Source: Mastigias papua
Taxonomy: Eukaryota; Cnidaria; Scyphozoa; Rhizostomeae; Mastigiidae
Reading direction: 5' to 3'
Assembly: GCA_964019165.1 (NCBI GenBank)
Contig: OZ025267.1
Coordinates: 5,919,410 to 5,983,409, forward strand
Length of the DNA: 64,000 bases
The notes below the pieces were generated by a model that was not told the origin of the DNA, did not search any database, and saw only the letters and a program-made list of their open reading frames with translations. Position numbers and translations under genes: made by a program. Of this stretch, positions 16,738-29,500 are shown piece by piece. The stretch's first letter is position 1. Every line of letters begins with the position of its first letter.

Positions 16738-17169
16738 CTAGCAACACCTTGATACTTCTTTAATTATAGTTGTACATTTGGTACTATATAGACTTTGTAG
16801 GTACTGAGTATTAAGACATGGCACAATACACATTCTACGTACAAAGCACACCCCTTTATGAAACAATGGTACATCGATTACGCACGTTGCAGTGACAAAA
16901 ATATTCGAAATTGAAAAGTTCTTTGGGGATTTAATGTTTAGTCGTACAAGTTTCTTAAATCCTTTTGCCTTCTTCATGTAGGATCCCTTTACAGCGGTTT
17001 CTTGTAAATGAAAGAAACGTCTTTGGCCTGTTTTGAATTTAAGGTATATCTGTATCATTGTTGTTTTAATTTGCAGGCCTTTGTCTATTTCACTAAAGTA
17101 AGCTTCGGACAAACATGGTAGGTTGACTCTCGATTTGTACCTACGGTGAATAACCTCATCTATGCACCT
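16738..17169 (-). CDS. Unrecognised ORF inside family E element (about 143 codons)
   Basis: The open frame runs from just after a stop near 17170 to the stop at 16738, without an obvious ATG near its start; an internal Met lies in LQIKTTMIQIY. It reads DEVIHRRYKSRVNLPCLSEA, then FSEIDKGLQIKTTM, KKAKGFKKLVRLNIKSPKNF, and a cysteine-rich end (ATCVIDVPLFHKGVCFVRRM). It is the longest non-repetitive open frame outside the recognised exons. No DDE transposase, helicase or RT motif is visible. It may be element-encoded or a captured exon. Confidence 0.4.
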   Translation of the reverse strand, partial: RCIDEVIHRRYKSRVNLPCLSEAYFSEIDKGLQIKTTMIQIYLKFKTGQRRFFHLQETAVKGSYMKKAKGFKKLVRLNIKSPKNFSISNIFVTATCVIDVPLFHKGVCFVRRMCIVPCLNTQYLQSLYSTKCTTIIKEVSRCC

Positions 17170-17394
17170 TTAATTGGAATACACAGTTTTTTATAAAAGG
17201 TTGTTTTTATGAAAGTAGTATTCGACTGTTCAAAAAGTTAAGAAAGCTCAGTACTGGATTGCGTTGAGACCTTGGAGAGTCGATCAGTCATATAACTTTA
17301 AAAATCCGATGGCAAAGCGATTATCGGTTTTGCTTAGTTTGTATAGATTTCTTGTATTAACCTTGTAGTATTGTTGTGTTCGTGTAGAGCCCCT

Positions 17395-17720
17395 CTGTCT
17401 GTGTAATACTAATACTGTCTGTGTAATACTGTCTGTGTAATACTAATACTGTCTGTGTAATACTGTCTGTGTAATACTGTTTGTGTAATACTAATACTGT
17501 CTGTGTAATACTGTCTGTGTAATACTAATACTGTCTGTGTAATACTGTCTGTGTAATACTAATACTGTCTGTGTAATACTGTCTGTGTAATACTAATACT
17601 GTCTGTGTAATACTGTCTGTGTAATACTAATACTGTCTGTGTAATACTGTCTGTGTAATACTGTCTGTGTAATACTGTCTGTGTAATACTGTCTGTGTAG
17701 TACTGTCTGTGTAGTACTGC
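17395..17720 (+). repeat. Minisatellite, 14- and 20-bp units
   Basis: Unit TACTGTCTGTGTAA, alternating with a form extended by TACTAA, about 20 units. It sits in the right arm of the family E element. Confidence 0.95.
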
Positions 17721-17851
17721 AGTGAACTACTGCGCAAACTCAAGTGTTCTCGCCAAGAAAGTCTTATAAAAGTTTCAGTATTGAAATCATAAGAAGCTAA
17801 GGAAGTTTTAGTTATGGGCGGAAAAAACTTTCTCTTAGGTCATAGAGCGTG

Positions 17852-18643
17852 TATACATTGTGGAATGTTGAATCTTAAATTGATGAACTCGTGGAATGAA
17901 TAAAAAAACAGCAGCCAGATTTCTTCATTTCCGAAGTCATTCACTGTTTCGTGTAAAAAAATCAGTACATCTCAAGACTCCCTTCAGAATGGTTCAGGTA
18001 TATCTAACTATTGTGGCTGGATCCACTGTGACTTTTTTTTAAATGACAGAGTATAACAGCAGGATATTTTGGGCTTTCTTTCTGTTCTTCTAATTGAAAT
18101 CAAGTTTAGACCTTGCTTGAAAGTGATTTACAGGCGAACTGAGACCGAGATTTTCTGATAGCACCAAGTCTGGTAAGAAAGCACAGTTTTTGAAGCTGAG
18201 CTGTGATAGATTTTGGATGAGAGGATAAGCTCACCAGTAAATGTAATCGTTGTAAGTTGTGGTCGTTATAGGATATCTTATTTTGTCGATCACTTGAGTG
18301 GAATTTGAGATCTGCATAGTTTCCACCTGATTAGTGCTCCCACTAAGATTCACTCAGTATTCATATTCATAGCAGTTCAATGAATTTAGTTGGGTAATTT
18401 GCAGTTGCTATAGAGAAAGCTTATACTCAAGGTGTGGCCCACAGTTTTGTTAAGGTAGGAATGATGATATGGCGTACGAGGCAGCAGGGGATGTCTGGTA
18501 AAATCTTGTCTAGTCTGGCCATGTTGGCTGATCTGGTCTAGTAAAGTCTGGCGTGGTCTGGCCTACAATGTAAACTATGGTGAAGGAAAATAGACAACGT
18601 GTAGTTTACCCAATTTCTACATACGGAATACTCATAAATGATA
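17852..18643. other. Spacer between family E and family A copy 2
   Basis: No gene or repeat recognised apart from a loose 'tctggtctagtctggc' run at about 18490-18560. Confidence 0.35.
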
Positions 18644-19074
18644 CACGATTTTTTACTAACGAACCACTTTATAAGGAATCTATTTGAAGAATGCCAAAAT
18701 ATTTAAAGGACTTATACTACTAAACGAAGATTCCCTAAGGAATTTTTCAATTTGAAAAATGTTTACAACACCAAACAGTCAAGAGTTAAGAAGCTGATTC
18801 CATTCATTTCCACCCAAAACCAGCATAGATTGTTTGCCATATTTGTGTCAAGTGTTTTGTGCTTCATTCGTCTTAACCTATAGCCAAAATTAAAGGCAAA
18901 ATTCAGAGCTTCATTGTTTGTTTGTGCCTGTACTATATATTTGCCGACATGTGGAGTGAAAATTAAGCAACTTTTAAGGAACTTTTTATACTACAATTTG
19001 ACCATTGGAAGTCCAGAAATAAGGAACTTTTGGAACTAGACCTTGAGATAGGTTCCTTATAAAAAAAACCCGTG
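18644..19074 (+). mobile_element. Family A MITE, copy 2 (431 bp)
   Basis: TA + CACG at the left and CGTG + TA at the right (19075-19076). The left end is worn but continues into the 'ccaaaatatttaaagg...actta' block of copy 1, and the right part has the 'aaggaacttt...aggttccttataaaa' block. The middle reads like the coding remnant of copy 1 (YNTKQSRVKKL). Confidence 0.85.
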
Positions 19075-19183
19075 TAACTCTCCAGTTTTTCCTTGGGAGA
19101 CTACCGTTTTTGGTAAATCTCTCTCTCTCCCCGGTTTTAGATTTTATGAAAGTCTCATTATTTTTGAAAAAATTGGTCCGAAA

Positions 19184-19661
<478 letters not shown>

Positions 19662-19727
19662 TAGCTCTTCATTAATTGATTGAACATCTATAGAAGCAGA
19701 TGCTTGACCTAAACATATTCAGTTGCT

Positions 19728-19752
19728 CTGAAGATCGCCCGATGGCCGAAAC
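19728..19752 (+). other. Degenerate hammerhead-ribozyme-like core
   Basis: CTGAAGA, a short GC stem (TCGCC CGAT GGC), then CGAAAC. This has the layout of a type-I hammerhead core (CUGAUGA-stem II-GAAA) as found in Penelope-like elements and related retroelements, but with the core U changed to A. It is flanked on both sides by AT microsatellites. Probably inactive if the resemblance is real. Confidence 0.3.
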
Positions 19753-19839
19753 TAGTCAGCACTGAGAACACAAAAAGCGTATAAAAACCATACTGATGCC
19801 TGTTTCTTGAAAGAGTTGTTGCTGCCCTCTTCCAATGTC

Positions 19840-19943
<104 letters not shown>

Positions 19944-20379
19944 CTCTTTCCTTTTATAAGAACAATTTTATAAGAACATGAACCTCAAAATTTATTGAAG
20001 TTAGGAACAAGTTGAGGCTGAAGCATTATTATAAAATTATTTGAAATTGATATAAACTTTTAATTAAGCTCTAGAATGCTTGCCAGAAACCCTCGAAACA
20101 CCCAAATCATCAGTGTGTAAACAGCCATAAGGGTACCAAGACTTTTAGCAAGGATTATACATGTCTAGCAACGTATATCATTTATCTTCTGCCAATGTTA
20201 TTAAAAATAATACCTGTTTCATAAACACCCATTGTTCTCTTGTGTATTATGTAATGTCTATACTTCCTACACCCCAATGAGTTAAGAACATATTAAGAAC
20301 AATTCAACCTCAACAGTTTTGAATAATTAAGAACAACCAGCCTGAACCTCAATTTTACTAGCTCTTTTAAAAAGGAGTG
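19944..20379. mobile_element. MITE related to family A (family D)
   Basis: The left end TA-CTCTTTCCTTTTATAAGAAC and the right end (reverse complement TA-CACTCCTTTTTAAAAGAGC) form imperfect inverted repeats. Each is followed by further AAGAACA and GAACCTCA blocks. The layout echoes family A (TATAAGGAACC repeated twice), so it is probably a sister family. The left border is blurred by the AT repeat. Confidence 0.6.
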
Positions 20380-20430
20380 TATATGTATTATATGTATATA
20401 CGTATGTACGTATGCATATATACGCATGTG

Positions 20431-20905
20431 CACGTTTGTTTTACAAGGAGCCTAGCTCAAGCCCAAGGTCATAAATTTCCTTATTAATTGTAATGCTAAA
20501 CGTTTCTTAATAGTTCCTTAATTTCACTGCACATTTTGTGCCATAAAGATTGTATAGACATATGTAAAACATTGACATTCTAAATTTTGCATTTATTTTT
20601 GGCCATAACTTAAGATCAAACACATAGAGAAAGGAGGAAGGAAGTTTTATAAATGTTATAGCATAATGTCAAAATGTAAAACATAAAGCATACTCAATGA
20701 AGCACTTTGACACAAGCATAGCAAACAATCTTTTTTTGGCAGCAAATGAATGGAACCAGCTTCCCAGTTCTTGATTGTTTGCTGTTATAAACGTTTTTCA
20801 TACTGAAAAGTTCATTGGGTGATCTCCTTTTAGTAGTCTAAGTTCTTTAGACATTTTGGCATTCTACACGTAGGTTCCTTATAAAGTGGTTCCTTATAAA
20901 AAAGG
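20431..20905 (-). mobile_element. Family A MITE, copy 3, inverted
   Basis: Begins CACGTTTGTTTTACAAGGAG with the 'cctagctcaagcccaaggt' block and ends in 'taggttccttataaagtggttccttataaaaaagg'. The terminal GTG and the flanking TA on the left are lost. The internal remnant matches copy 1 on the minus strand (YNSKQSRTGKLVPF). Confidence 0.8.
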
Positions 20906-23334
20906 TATCGAAAATAGAATGTCGTAGAAATTGTCGATTCAATGGATGTTTAAAAGTACTCCTATTTAATAATAAACCTTAGGTTTTTAACAGCTCTGCT
21001 ATCTCTCTTCGACTGCCCAGCAACCTCTCATGCACTCTAGGTTTGCTGGCCCCATGCTGGCACAGGATAGATAATAAGGCTATTGACTATTTTGTGATGC
21101 TGAAGAGAACTATCCTTTGACTCACTTATGCCCTTGCCGTAAATGTACCATTTCCTCCAGTTCTCTCCGTATCCTTATTGCTATCGCAAATCATACGAGG
21201 TTCTATCCGAGAGGTTGTATCAAATATCGTGTTTGTTCTTGCATTTCAAACTGGAATGTAGCGGAGTTAAATAAAACTCCACCAGTACAAAGCGGCTTAG
21301 CTTATTTCTAAGGGCTATATCAATACGTAAACAATCGCTAGTTGGCTCATCAAAGGGCCTGAATTATTTGCTGTTTAGAAAATGATTTATGCTGTTTTCC
21401 CAGCACGTGAAATTCACAGTTACGTTATACAGGTTGAAATCGGAGTCGGTTTGGTCACCTGCGTTTAACCAACAGGATTTTGAAATAATTGTGTGAGGAT
21501 AATATTATGTGGAGGAAAGAGGATCGCTACAGGCAGGCCGGTTCTTTCCTTTGGTTATGTGGTTGGTATCTACAACGATTGTCGTTAGTCTCCTTTCACT
21601 GTTTCTATCGAAGAATTACTCGAGAGCAAATATCATTGGCACAAATAGGTTTGCATTCGTTGAAGGCTTTTATCGCTAGTTTTATCATCAAACATTTTTT
21701 AAATCTAATGTTTCTTCGTTTTTTGATTATTATCATTTGCTTAGGCCGTGTGATTGTGATAATTGAAGCTTCTAAGTTGTGACCAGGAGAAGAGGATATA
21801 TTCAACATGCCTGGTTCGTGATAACAGAAAGACTTAATTATCTCTGTACCATTTTACTCGAAAGCCATTTGCAGTTTACCTATTGATTCTAGCTGCACCC
21901 TTCAGCCTCTTTTTGTGAGCAGAGTGTGCTCCAGTATCGAGTCTTCCTTTTTTACTTTGGTGAATATACATAGCAACATTTTTATTTTTCTAGTGCTATT
22001 TTCTTTGATTTATCTATCATCTTCTTGGAGGACAGATTATTTCATCTCGTTATGCATAATTTAATTCTTGGTAAAAGTACAGCTGTACTGATATGGTTTT
22101 TCGACAAACTGCGTGTTTACTTGATTACCTTGTACACACAAAGGCCCATCATCAGTTGAGGAAGCTAAATGTAAGGAAATTGTCAAGAAAATGGAGAAAC
22201 TTTTTCACAACTACAGAAGCAAGGAAGAAGAGCTTTTCCTCAAGTGCTGTCTTAGCCAGCAAAGCACCAAAAACTTGTCTTTAACTCTCACATATATGCT
22301 TGCGTACTTTCTCGAGTTGGCTGCATGCAATCTTCTATATTTACAAGAGTATCGCCCTGCTGGGTAGTTTCCTTGTAGTTTGTTCACTTTTAAATTAACC
22401 ACCCGGCACTCTTTTGTACTTCTCTCACGTTTTTACATACTTAAGTCACCAGTCGCCTGTTGCATAGTTTGATTACAAAGGAAGTTGAATCTCTGGGAAG
22501 TTGAATCTCTGGGAAAAAAATCGACGAGTGGTTTAGCTTTGTAATTGTGTGTAGGTTCCTTGGCATTCAACAATTCGGCGTATCTTAATTTTTATTATAA
22601 TCATTAGTATTATTTTTCTATCTAAATAGCGATTCTTCTTTTGAATTACAAACTTTAGCCTTAGGTATCCAGCACTTTCATAGTATTGCCGCTGATATTT
22701 TAAGGATGCATGCAGGTAGAGGCAGATCAATACGGGTTTTCTCGCTCTTTTCCAACCCGTCCTCAGATTCTCAATGTATGATTTCTACATCTCCAATACT
22801 AATTTTGACTATATCTATAGTCTTTGCCTAAGGCATATAAGAATACAGATATAGCCTTAATAGCATCTATTAATGATAATAATTATTATTAATATTATTA
22901 AAAAAAAAAAAACTGTATAACTAGTTTAACCCATTGCTTCAAATTATCATTGGATATTAATGGTAAATGTTAAAATAGTATTTGCGAATATTATCAATAG
23001 TTTTCTGTATACTAGTTTAGCAATTTCAAGCTGACAAGGTGATCGAGAGGTCTGCAGTTGTATAAACGGTTATGTATTAATGAAAAGAATTGTAAAAAAG
23101 TCATTTCTATTATCTGCAAGCTTCAGCAATGTTGACTTTAAGGAACTCCAGTTTCTTGCTGACTTCAGGAAATCTAGATTTAAAAGGTATTCTATGGAGT
23201 TTAGGGACAAGTAAAATCTATCAAGAGATTTCGAAAGTCTTGATTACAATGCATTTCGTGGAATTTGTTTATTCTAATGCAAACAATAGTCTTTAGTTTT
23301 GAACCTGCTTCCCTACATTTGTACTTCATTGCAG
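20906..23334. other. 2.4 kb without a supported gene, upstream of LIM-gene exons
   Basis: No exon with convincing splice sites and protein sense was found. It is probably an intron of the LIM gene or its upstream flank, since the first visible LIM-gene exon starts with an acceptor. Confidence 0.4.
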
Positions 23335-23556
23335 GTTCTGTCAAGATCTCGAAAGTTTGAATCTGGGTTCCCTTCACGGGTTATCTCCATAGTAGTAGAG
23401 AAATTCTCGCCTGGAAAAGATTCAAAGAGCTCTAGCAGTGAAGGCAAAAGGGCCAGAGGAAGAAGAATGGTAGCGGAGGAACTGAAACTCAGTAGGGTAG
23501 ATGTGAAGGAGCGGCAACAGCAGTTTGAGAATATGGCTCGTTCAAAGGATTCTAAG
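23335..23556 (+). CDS. LIM gene exon a
   Basis: Acceptor ATTGCAG, donor GTAACC, 74 codons, phase 0 both ends. Encodes EKFSPGKDSKSSSSEGKRAR and then LKLSRVDVKERQQQFENMAR, a short basic coiled-coil-like segment. Confidence 0.75.
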
Positions 23557-26500
23557 GTAACCGGGGGCTTAAATAAAGGGCGTGTAATTGATATGAACTG
23601 ACGTATGAGTTTTGTGACGTGGCATTAATGCAGATCAAGTTTAAGCACGCGATAGCCTGCCAATTTGAGATTAGGCCATTATCGAAGGCTGCGTCCATAA
23701 AGTCTTTTAGGTGAATGGAGAGAATTTGGCTTCAAAATAAGCAAAACCTAAGGCAAGCTTATTTATATGGTGACCCTATTCACATGCCGTTGCTTTTCAC
23801 TTTGCAACTTTTGAGTGTTCAATGCTGTGAATTTTAAGTAGCAAAAATAGTCATTGTTTGGAATTAGAGTTTGTGTTGAAATCAAGTCACTGACCACTGC
23901 AAATGTGTGACCCAGCTGAAGTTCTTGATTTGGAAATTTGGTCCGATTGGCCTGATTGGCCCGATTGGCCCGATTGGCCTGATTGAAGACCTATTTGAAG
24001 AGCCTTGCTCTAGGACGTATATTTATGAAAGTTTGTTCATAGTAATACATCGTATTTGGATGTGGAACTAGATATATAACTTTCTCTAGTTATTTTGTCA
24101 AAGTTCCTTATCAGATCGGCTGTGGAGCTCATGTGCATCTGGCAATGCGCATTGTTATGATGTTTGCTTGTCACCCCTCTTACCACCCTCTTGCCATAAA
24201 TAAACTATGGTTTAGAAGGAGCTCTCATTGTTTGTTTACCCATAGCAAAGCCGTGTTTAGTAATTATGAATGGCTTGAATCCAAGTTGCAGCTTGGCTGT
24301 TTGCTTTTATCATCTATGAGCTCTCGAGCTTTCAAGTACCATTGGATAATTTAGTTCATGGATTCTGGTCTCATCGCTATTAACATTAAGTTGGACTGGC
24401 ATGTCCTAGGTAGTTTGCCCCTTTGTTAAAATGAGGAGTTTTTCGATGAGTGTATGCAACAATCTTGGGCAATAGTTTTGAGACTAACTGGAGTTGTCGT
24501 GCAGACTGGCTTTGCTTTCACATTTCCCGTCCCCTCTCACTCAGTGTTGACCAAATGGCACTATCACTCAAAATTGACCCAAAGGGAGAGAGGGGGGTGA
24601 CCTATTATTTTTTGAAGGTGAAGTGTAGGAATTGGTAGTACGACCTATAGTTTTTTGGTGCTCTCGTTACATGTTGTCTAAGATTTTAGTTTGGTGTATT
24701 CCTAGCTATATACTATGAACGAGCCCTTTTCAACAGCGTATTTTACATCGACGACGTATGACTTTTGCATAACTTTGTATGTATTCAAAGTTGAGCAGTT
24801 TGGAATGAAATATTGGGTATGGTCGTTGGTGTGGTCCATAGAGTGACCTGCAGCAGAGTTCCCCCTTGTTAACTATTTGGGACCGCACCCCCTTGTTAAC
24901 TATTTGGGACCACACCCCCTTTTTAACTATTTGGGACCGCACCCCCTTTTTAACTATCTGGAACCGCACCACTGGTTTCAATGGTAAATCTACAAATGTT
25001 TTTAGACTAGCTTTATATTCTGGAAGGTTATATTTGAGCAATAATACCGTTTTGAATGAAATTTTTGAATTATTACTTAAATACACACATGCCTACGGGT
25101 GGCCAAGCGGCTCAGCCAGGTTCGTTAGCTTAGCTGAAGTTAGGCTTGGCTGTGTTAGGTCGGTAACTGGGTGGGCAACTTTCGAGATAAATGACCATAG
25201 CAACTCACTCCGCCATCCTTTGTAAGGGACGTTAAACTTGGAATCCCATGCCTGGAAGCGGCATGCACAGTAGACCTATATAAGAAACTAGATATATAAC
25301 AGCCTACTCAAAATAAGTAAACCACAACAACAACAAATGTATCGAGTTCTTATGATACCCTTAAAACACGGGACCTCTGTATCAGGAGGAAATTTACTGC
25401 TCTCACTAATCTTTCATTTGGACGACTTGTGCAGGCAGATGCAACAAACTAATTTCTTATTGCACCAATGCTGGTTCTGCTGGACAACTATCACTTATAC
25501 ATAAACCCGATCTTCATCACGGCTACAAGTTATGCGAAGCAAAATCTGCTTTTCTCTCATTGTTACGTAGCCAATAGCACTGTATGATTTATGTAGCACA
25601 ATCACATTCATGTCCTACACTGTGGCTGCAAAGCTTTTACCAAGTTTGTTGTTTCTTGAATGTAGGATTTATCCAGTGCTTCCACTTTTGAAAATGAGAT
25701 TTCCTTCTGTTCTCGTCTATATTTCCTTAAATCTCCTTCTGAGTTGATCAAAGCTTCCTCTTGTATTGCCTTCCAACATAATTGCATATGTTTATGGCAA
25801 ATTCATATTGGATTGACGCATTCATACAAACTAATCTATAATTACGAGCATCGCCGCTAAATTTTTGAGAACCCTTTCAGGTCTATTTTCTCCCAACCTA
25901 CTTGACCAATCATCATGCAGGATTCCGACCACGCATGCTAAGGCTAGGCCCATTTGCGTGATGATTGGTCAAGTAGGTTGGGAGAAAATAGACCTGACAG
26001 GTGTCTCAAACATTTGGCGGCTATGTTATATTTACGATTGTTGTGGTGTTTGTCGGACCTATGACGTTTGACCGCCATATGCCATTTTCAAGCTCGACTG
26101 CTGCAACGAGCGTATGCATTGATACTGTATGGTACTTTATATATGCACCATAAAAGATTACATCACAAATTTACACTACTACTTAACAATAGTCCTACAC
26201 TACAAACTACAATACTACTAGAACGATACCCCGAGGAGCAAAGGACCATGACTACCCCGGGGCCATTTGGACACAAAGGTACATAAAATACAGTTAGAAA
26301 CAGGTCAGGTGCCACGAAAATGGAAAAATCTGCAAACGAAAATTTGGCGTTTAGGCGTTTTAATCTTCAAAGGAAACAAAAGAAAAGATATTTGTATCTT
26401 TACAGTTTAATTCTTAATTTATACTTTTCAGCTATATAACGATGCTTTACCTTGTCTTTTCGTCTTATCAATTGATTTTGTCCGTTTTTGAAAAATTATA

Positions 26501-29500
26501 GCGTCTTCGAACTTTCGAATTCAGGATTGTTGAAATTTCTTTCTGATTTCGCTAGAATTCTCTAATCCCGCTATATCCTTCTACATACCAGGGTTTCCTT
26601 TTAAAAGGAAATTTCCTTCCAAGCTAAATCTCTGTAGTTATCTTTTGTGGCTATTTTCCCAGTGAGCTTGAAAATAAACAATGTTATAATGTTTTACAGA
26701 TTCTTCACACAAACAGATCTCAGTCAGCTGAAAATCCCAGAACGAACCTGATTACCCAATCTAGAAAGACCAGATCGATTTCTACTGAACCAACATTGCG
26801 TTCAAACATCTTCAAGCAATCTGATCAGAACGGGACAACTGTCAATGGCAGTAAGAAGAATGGCTCTCAAAAGAAGCAGAATGGCTTCACGGTATACAAG
26901 AACTCAATCAGTGTGGGTAAGGTTGCTGATAAATTTGAGAGAAAGTCAGAGCTGAGCCAAGATGTTGTACAGTTTAAGAGAGGGCTCTCACCTGCAAACC
27001 AAAACAATTGTAGCAAAAGTCTAGATGAGAACAAGAACGTTAGATCCTCTACTCAAATGAAAACCAATGATTCAAATGAGAGTAAACATGGGCCAGATGT
27101 TTTATCCAGGGGACCACGATCCTCTTTTTCGACGATCGTAGAAGATAGAATAAGGAAATTGGAAAAGGGAGAAGATAGTAAAAAGTTGGACAGTACTGCA
27201 AGCAAAAGCAGCCCAGATCTGCAGAGCTTTAAGCATGATAGAAGTGTGATGCCAAGTAAATTCACTGTTCAGAAGCTTGGTCATGAGCTGAGCAGTGAAT
27301 TGGAAGTACAAAACAATGTGGCGGAAAAGGTTTCTGAGGATAGAGGACTTGAGAGGTACCATGATATTAGTCTTGAGGAAAAGGATGTTGATGCAGTTGC
27401 GGCTACGAATAGAAATATTACCATCGATCATGAAGATGAGCGTAATGAAGAAGTCAGGCAGAATAAGGAAGAGAGGGCATTTATCGAAGAAGATCCCTGT
27501 GGGAGGATAGAAATGGAAGACAAAGATTTGTTTATGACACAAGATAGTATGGAACTCCAAGAAGATAAGAATTATCAACATGTCACACGTGAGTATTAAT
27601 TACTGAAAATTTTATTGCGCTACCGATATGTTCGGTGAATTTATTCGAAATGGCCTAGTACGCAGGCAAGCAAATAGACAGGTTTTTGAATTAACATGTT
27701 TGTTTGTTATTTAGTTACTGAATTTGTGGTTTGAAGCAGACGCCTAATGTTATTAGCTGATAGGCTTTTCAAATTTTTGCATTCACTAATTCCTAAGAAG
27801 ATTTCAAACTTTCCTGCTAGTTTTGGAACTTCTCGTCCTTGCAAGGAATTCATACCAACGAACTGAGACAATACCATTATGCTGTGTTGCATCTGCATGC
27901 TACCTTCACGTGAGCAAAACCGCATTTGCACTCACAGTCAGTGCCAGAAGCCATAATCACGATATTTTCCTTTCTTTCTCAAACACAATACTCTTTTATG
28001 TTCATATTTCTCTGATGCAATGTTTGATCTTCAAGTGATGATATGGCTGCAATTCGTGTTGAAACCTTGTCGTATACAATAGCAGTTGTTAAGCTTGTAT
28101 GTCATATGTATTATGGGTATCTCTAGACGCCTCCTAGCGTTTGGTAGTTATGAGGCATGTAGGCGTAGAAATTTGCCTATTAGTTTTGATATGAGAGATT
28201 TGAGTTAAAAAGATAGACTGAATTTGTTTACTTGTACCCTGTCTATTAGTAGACCACTGTACCATTAACAGAAACTAGGGGGGGGGGGGTTCCTTTGGCT
28301 AGCTGCGTTTTCTGATATGTTTTTCTTCAGTGACAATATCAGCCCCCGTGATTTCCGAATTTTATGCTAACAGAGTTGTAAATAGAGTGATGTTTGATTA
28401 TGTGAGAGTGTTTACTGCATGTATTTGCCATCATTCAGAAACAGGACGTGAAATTGCGCCCAGAACTGATGTACCCTTGGAACCAAGTCAGACGATTTTG
28501 ACAACGAATGATGAGATATTGACTGCACATATTGAAAATAGCGAATCCCCATCATCTGGACAGCAGTCGTCAAAGAGTGTGGAACGCACACCAAGTATGA
28601 AGATCCTTATTTCGAATAGGACCGCAACTAGTCCGTCCACTCATAGACGTACCGCAGTAGTTCGAGTGAACTCAAGAGGTTCAGGTAGGACTTTATAGTA
28701 TCATCCCCACTGTCCCGTTTATCAAAGCAGATAAGTATTCTTTTACCTAAAGCCGACCAGCTGTCTTAGTTAACCATACCTCCTTTTCGCTAGGTGTTTT
28801 CCTTTTCTTGTCAGGTCTTTTTCTGGAACAGTTGGTTTTTGGTAGGACACTAGGAGATAATAGCATGCTTGTAAACCATCCTATCTTGGCCAAAACTTTG
28901 GCGAGTGGGCCAAGAGGTTGCCAAGCAATACCATCATAATGTTTTCCCGAGATAATGCATGGTTCTCAATGGAAGAAGTAATGTGGAATGATGTATTTTG
29001 TATGAGTGGCATCCACAGAGGTGGAAAAGTTCTGTTCTTTTTGGCAGCCTAAATATCTAGCTCAGAATTTCTGCAAAATGTTTAAGGGAATGGAAAGGCA
29101 TAATTTCTGTTTGTACGTATGTATCTATTGTTTATCAATTGTTCTTTTTATCTTTAGAATAACTGTTTTGTCCCTAGTGAACAATACAGTTTCAAGTCAA
29201 GAGAGTCAATGATATTTTTCTTCAAAGCTAACTTGAATTGTGTCATTAGAGTTTCATAGTTATCTGTACAGTTCAAGATTTTTCTCTGAAACCTTCTGCA
29301 AATATTCTAGTCAAAAAATTTCTGTTTATTGGGTTATCAGGTTTCGATACTTTTCCCTCCTCTGGGCATCCACATATAAGTGATATGCGCGATGCTAGCT
29401 TATTTGTCGAAAGAAGAATGATCGTAATCCAGCATCTTGAATCAAACACTAAAGACACTAAAGAAAAACTATAGCAATGGACAGAAATACTTTTCTATTT

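Larger units (their letters stand above)
15433..17851 (-). mobile_element. Large TA-flanked element with long inverted arms (family E)
   Basis: TA at 15431-15432 then CACAGTTTTGTCAAAG; right end GCGTG then TA at 17852-17853. The outer arms 15433-15545 and 17745-17851 are diverged inverted copies sharing AAACTTCCTTA and AAGACTTTCTTGGC. Inner arm segments 15677-15740 and 17180-17275 also pair inverted. This arrangement suggests imperfect inverted arms of a few hundred bp; the right arm is expanded by the 17395-17720 minisatellite. A third copy of the inner module lies at about 48345-48420. Between the arms are two minus-strand reading frames. Superfamily not recognised. Confidence 0.5.
23557..26699 (+). 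other. LIM gene intron (3.1 kb)
   Basis: Contains a run of ATTGGCC-type units near 23945, the 24861 minisatellite, a SINE and the 25850 foldback element. No extra exon found. Confidence 0.6.

Noticed and set aside
17395..17720. CRISPR-like array
   Set aside because: Units are contiguous 14/20-mers without unique spacers, in a eukaryotic genome; this is a minisatellite.
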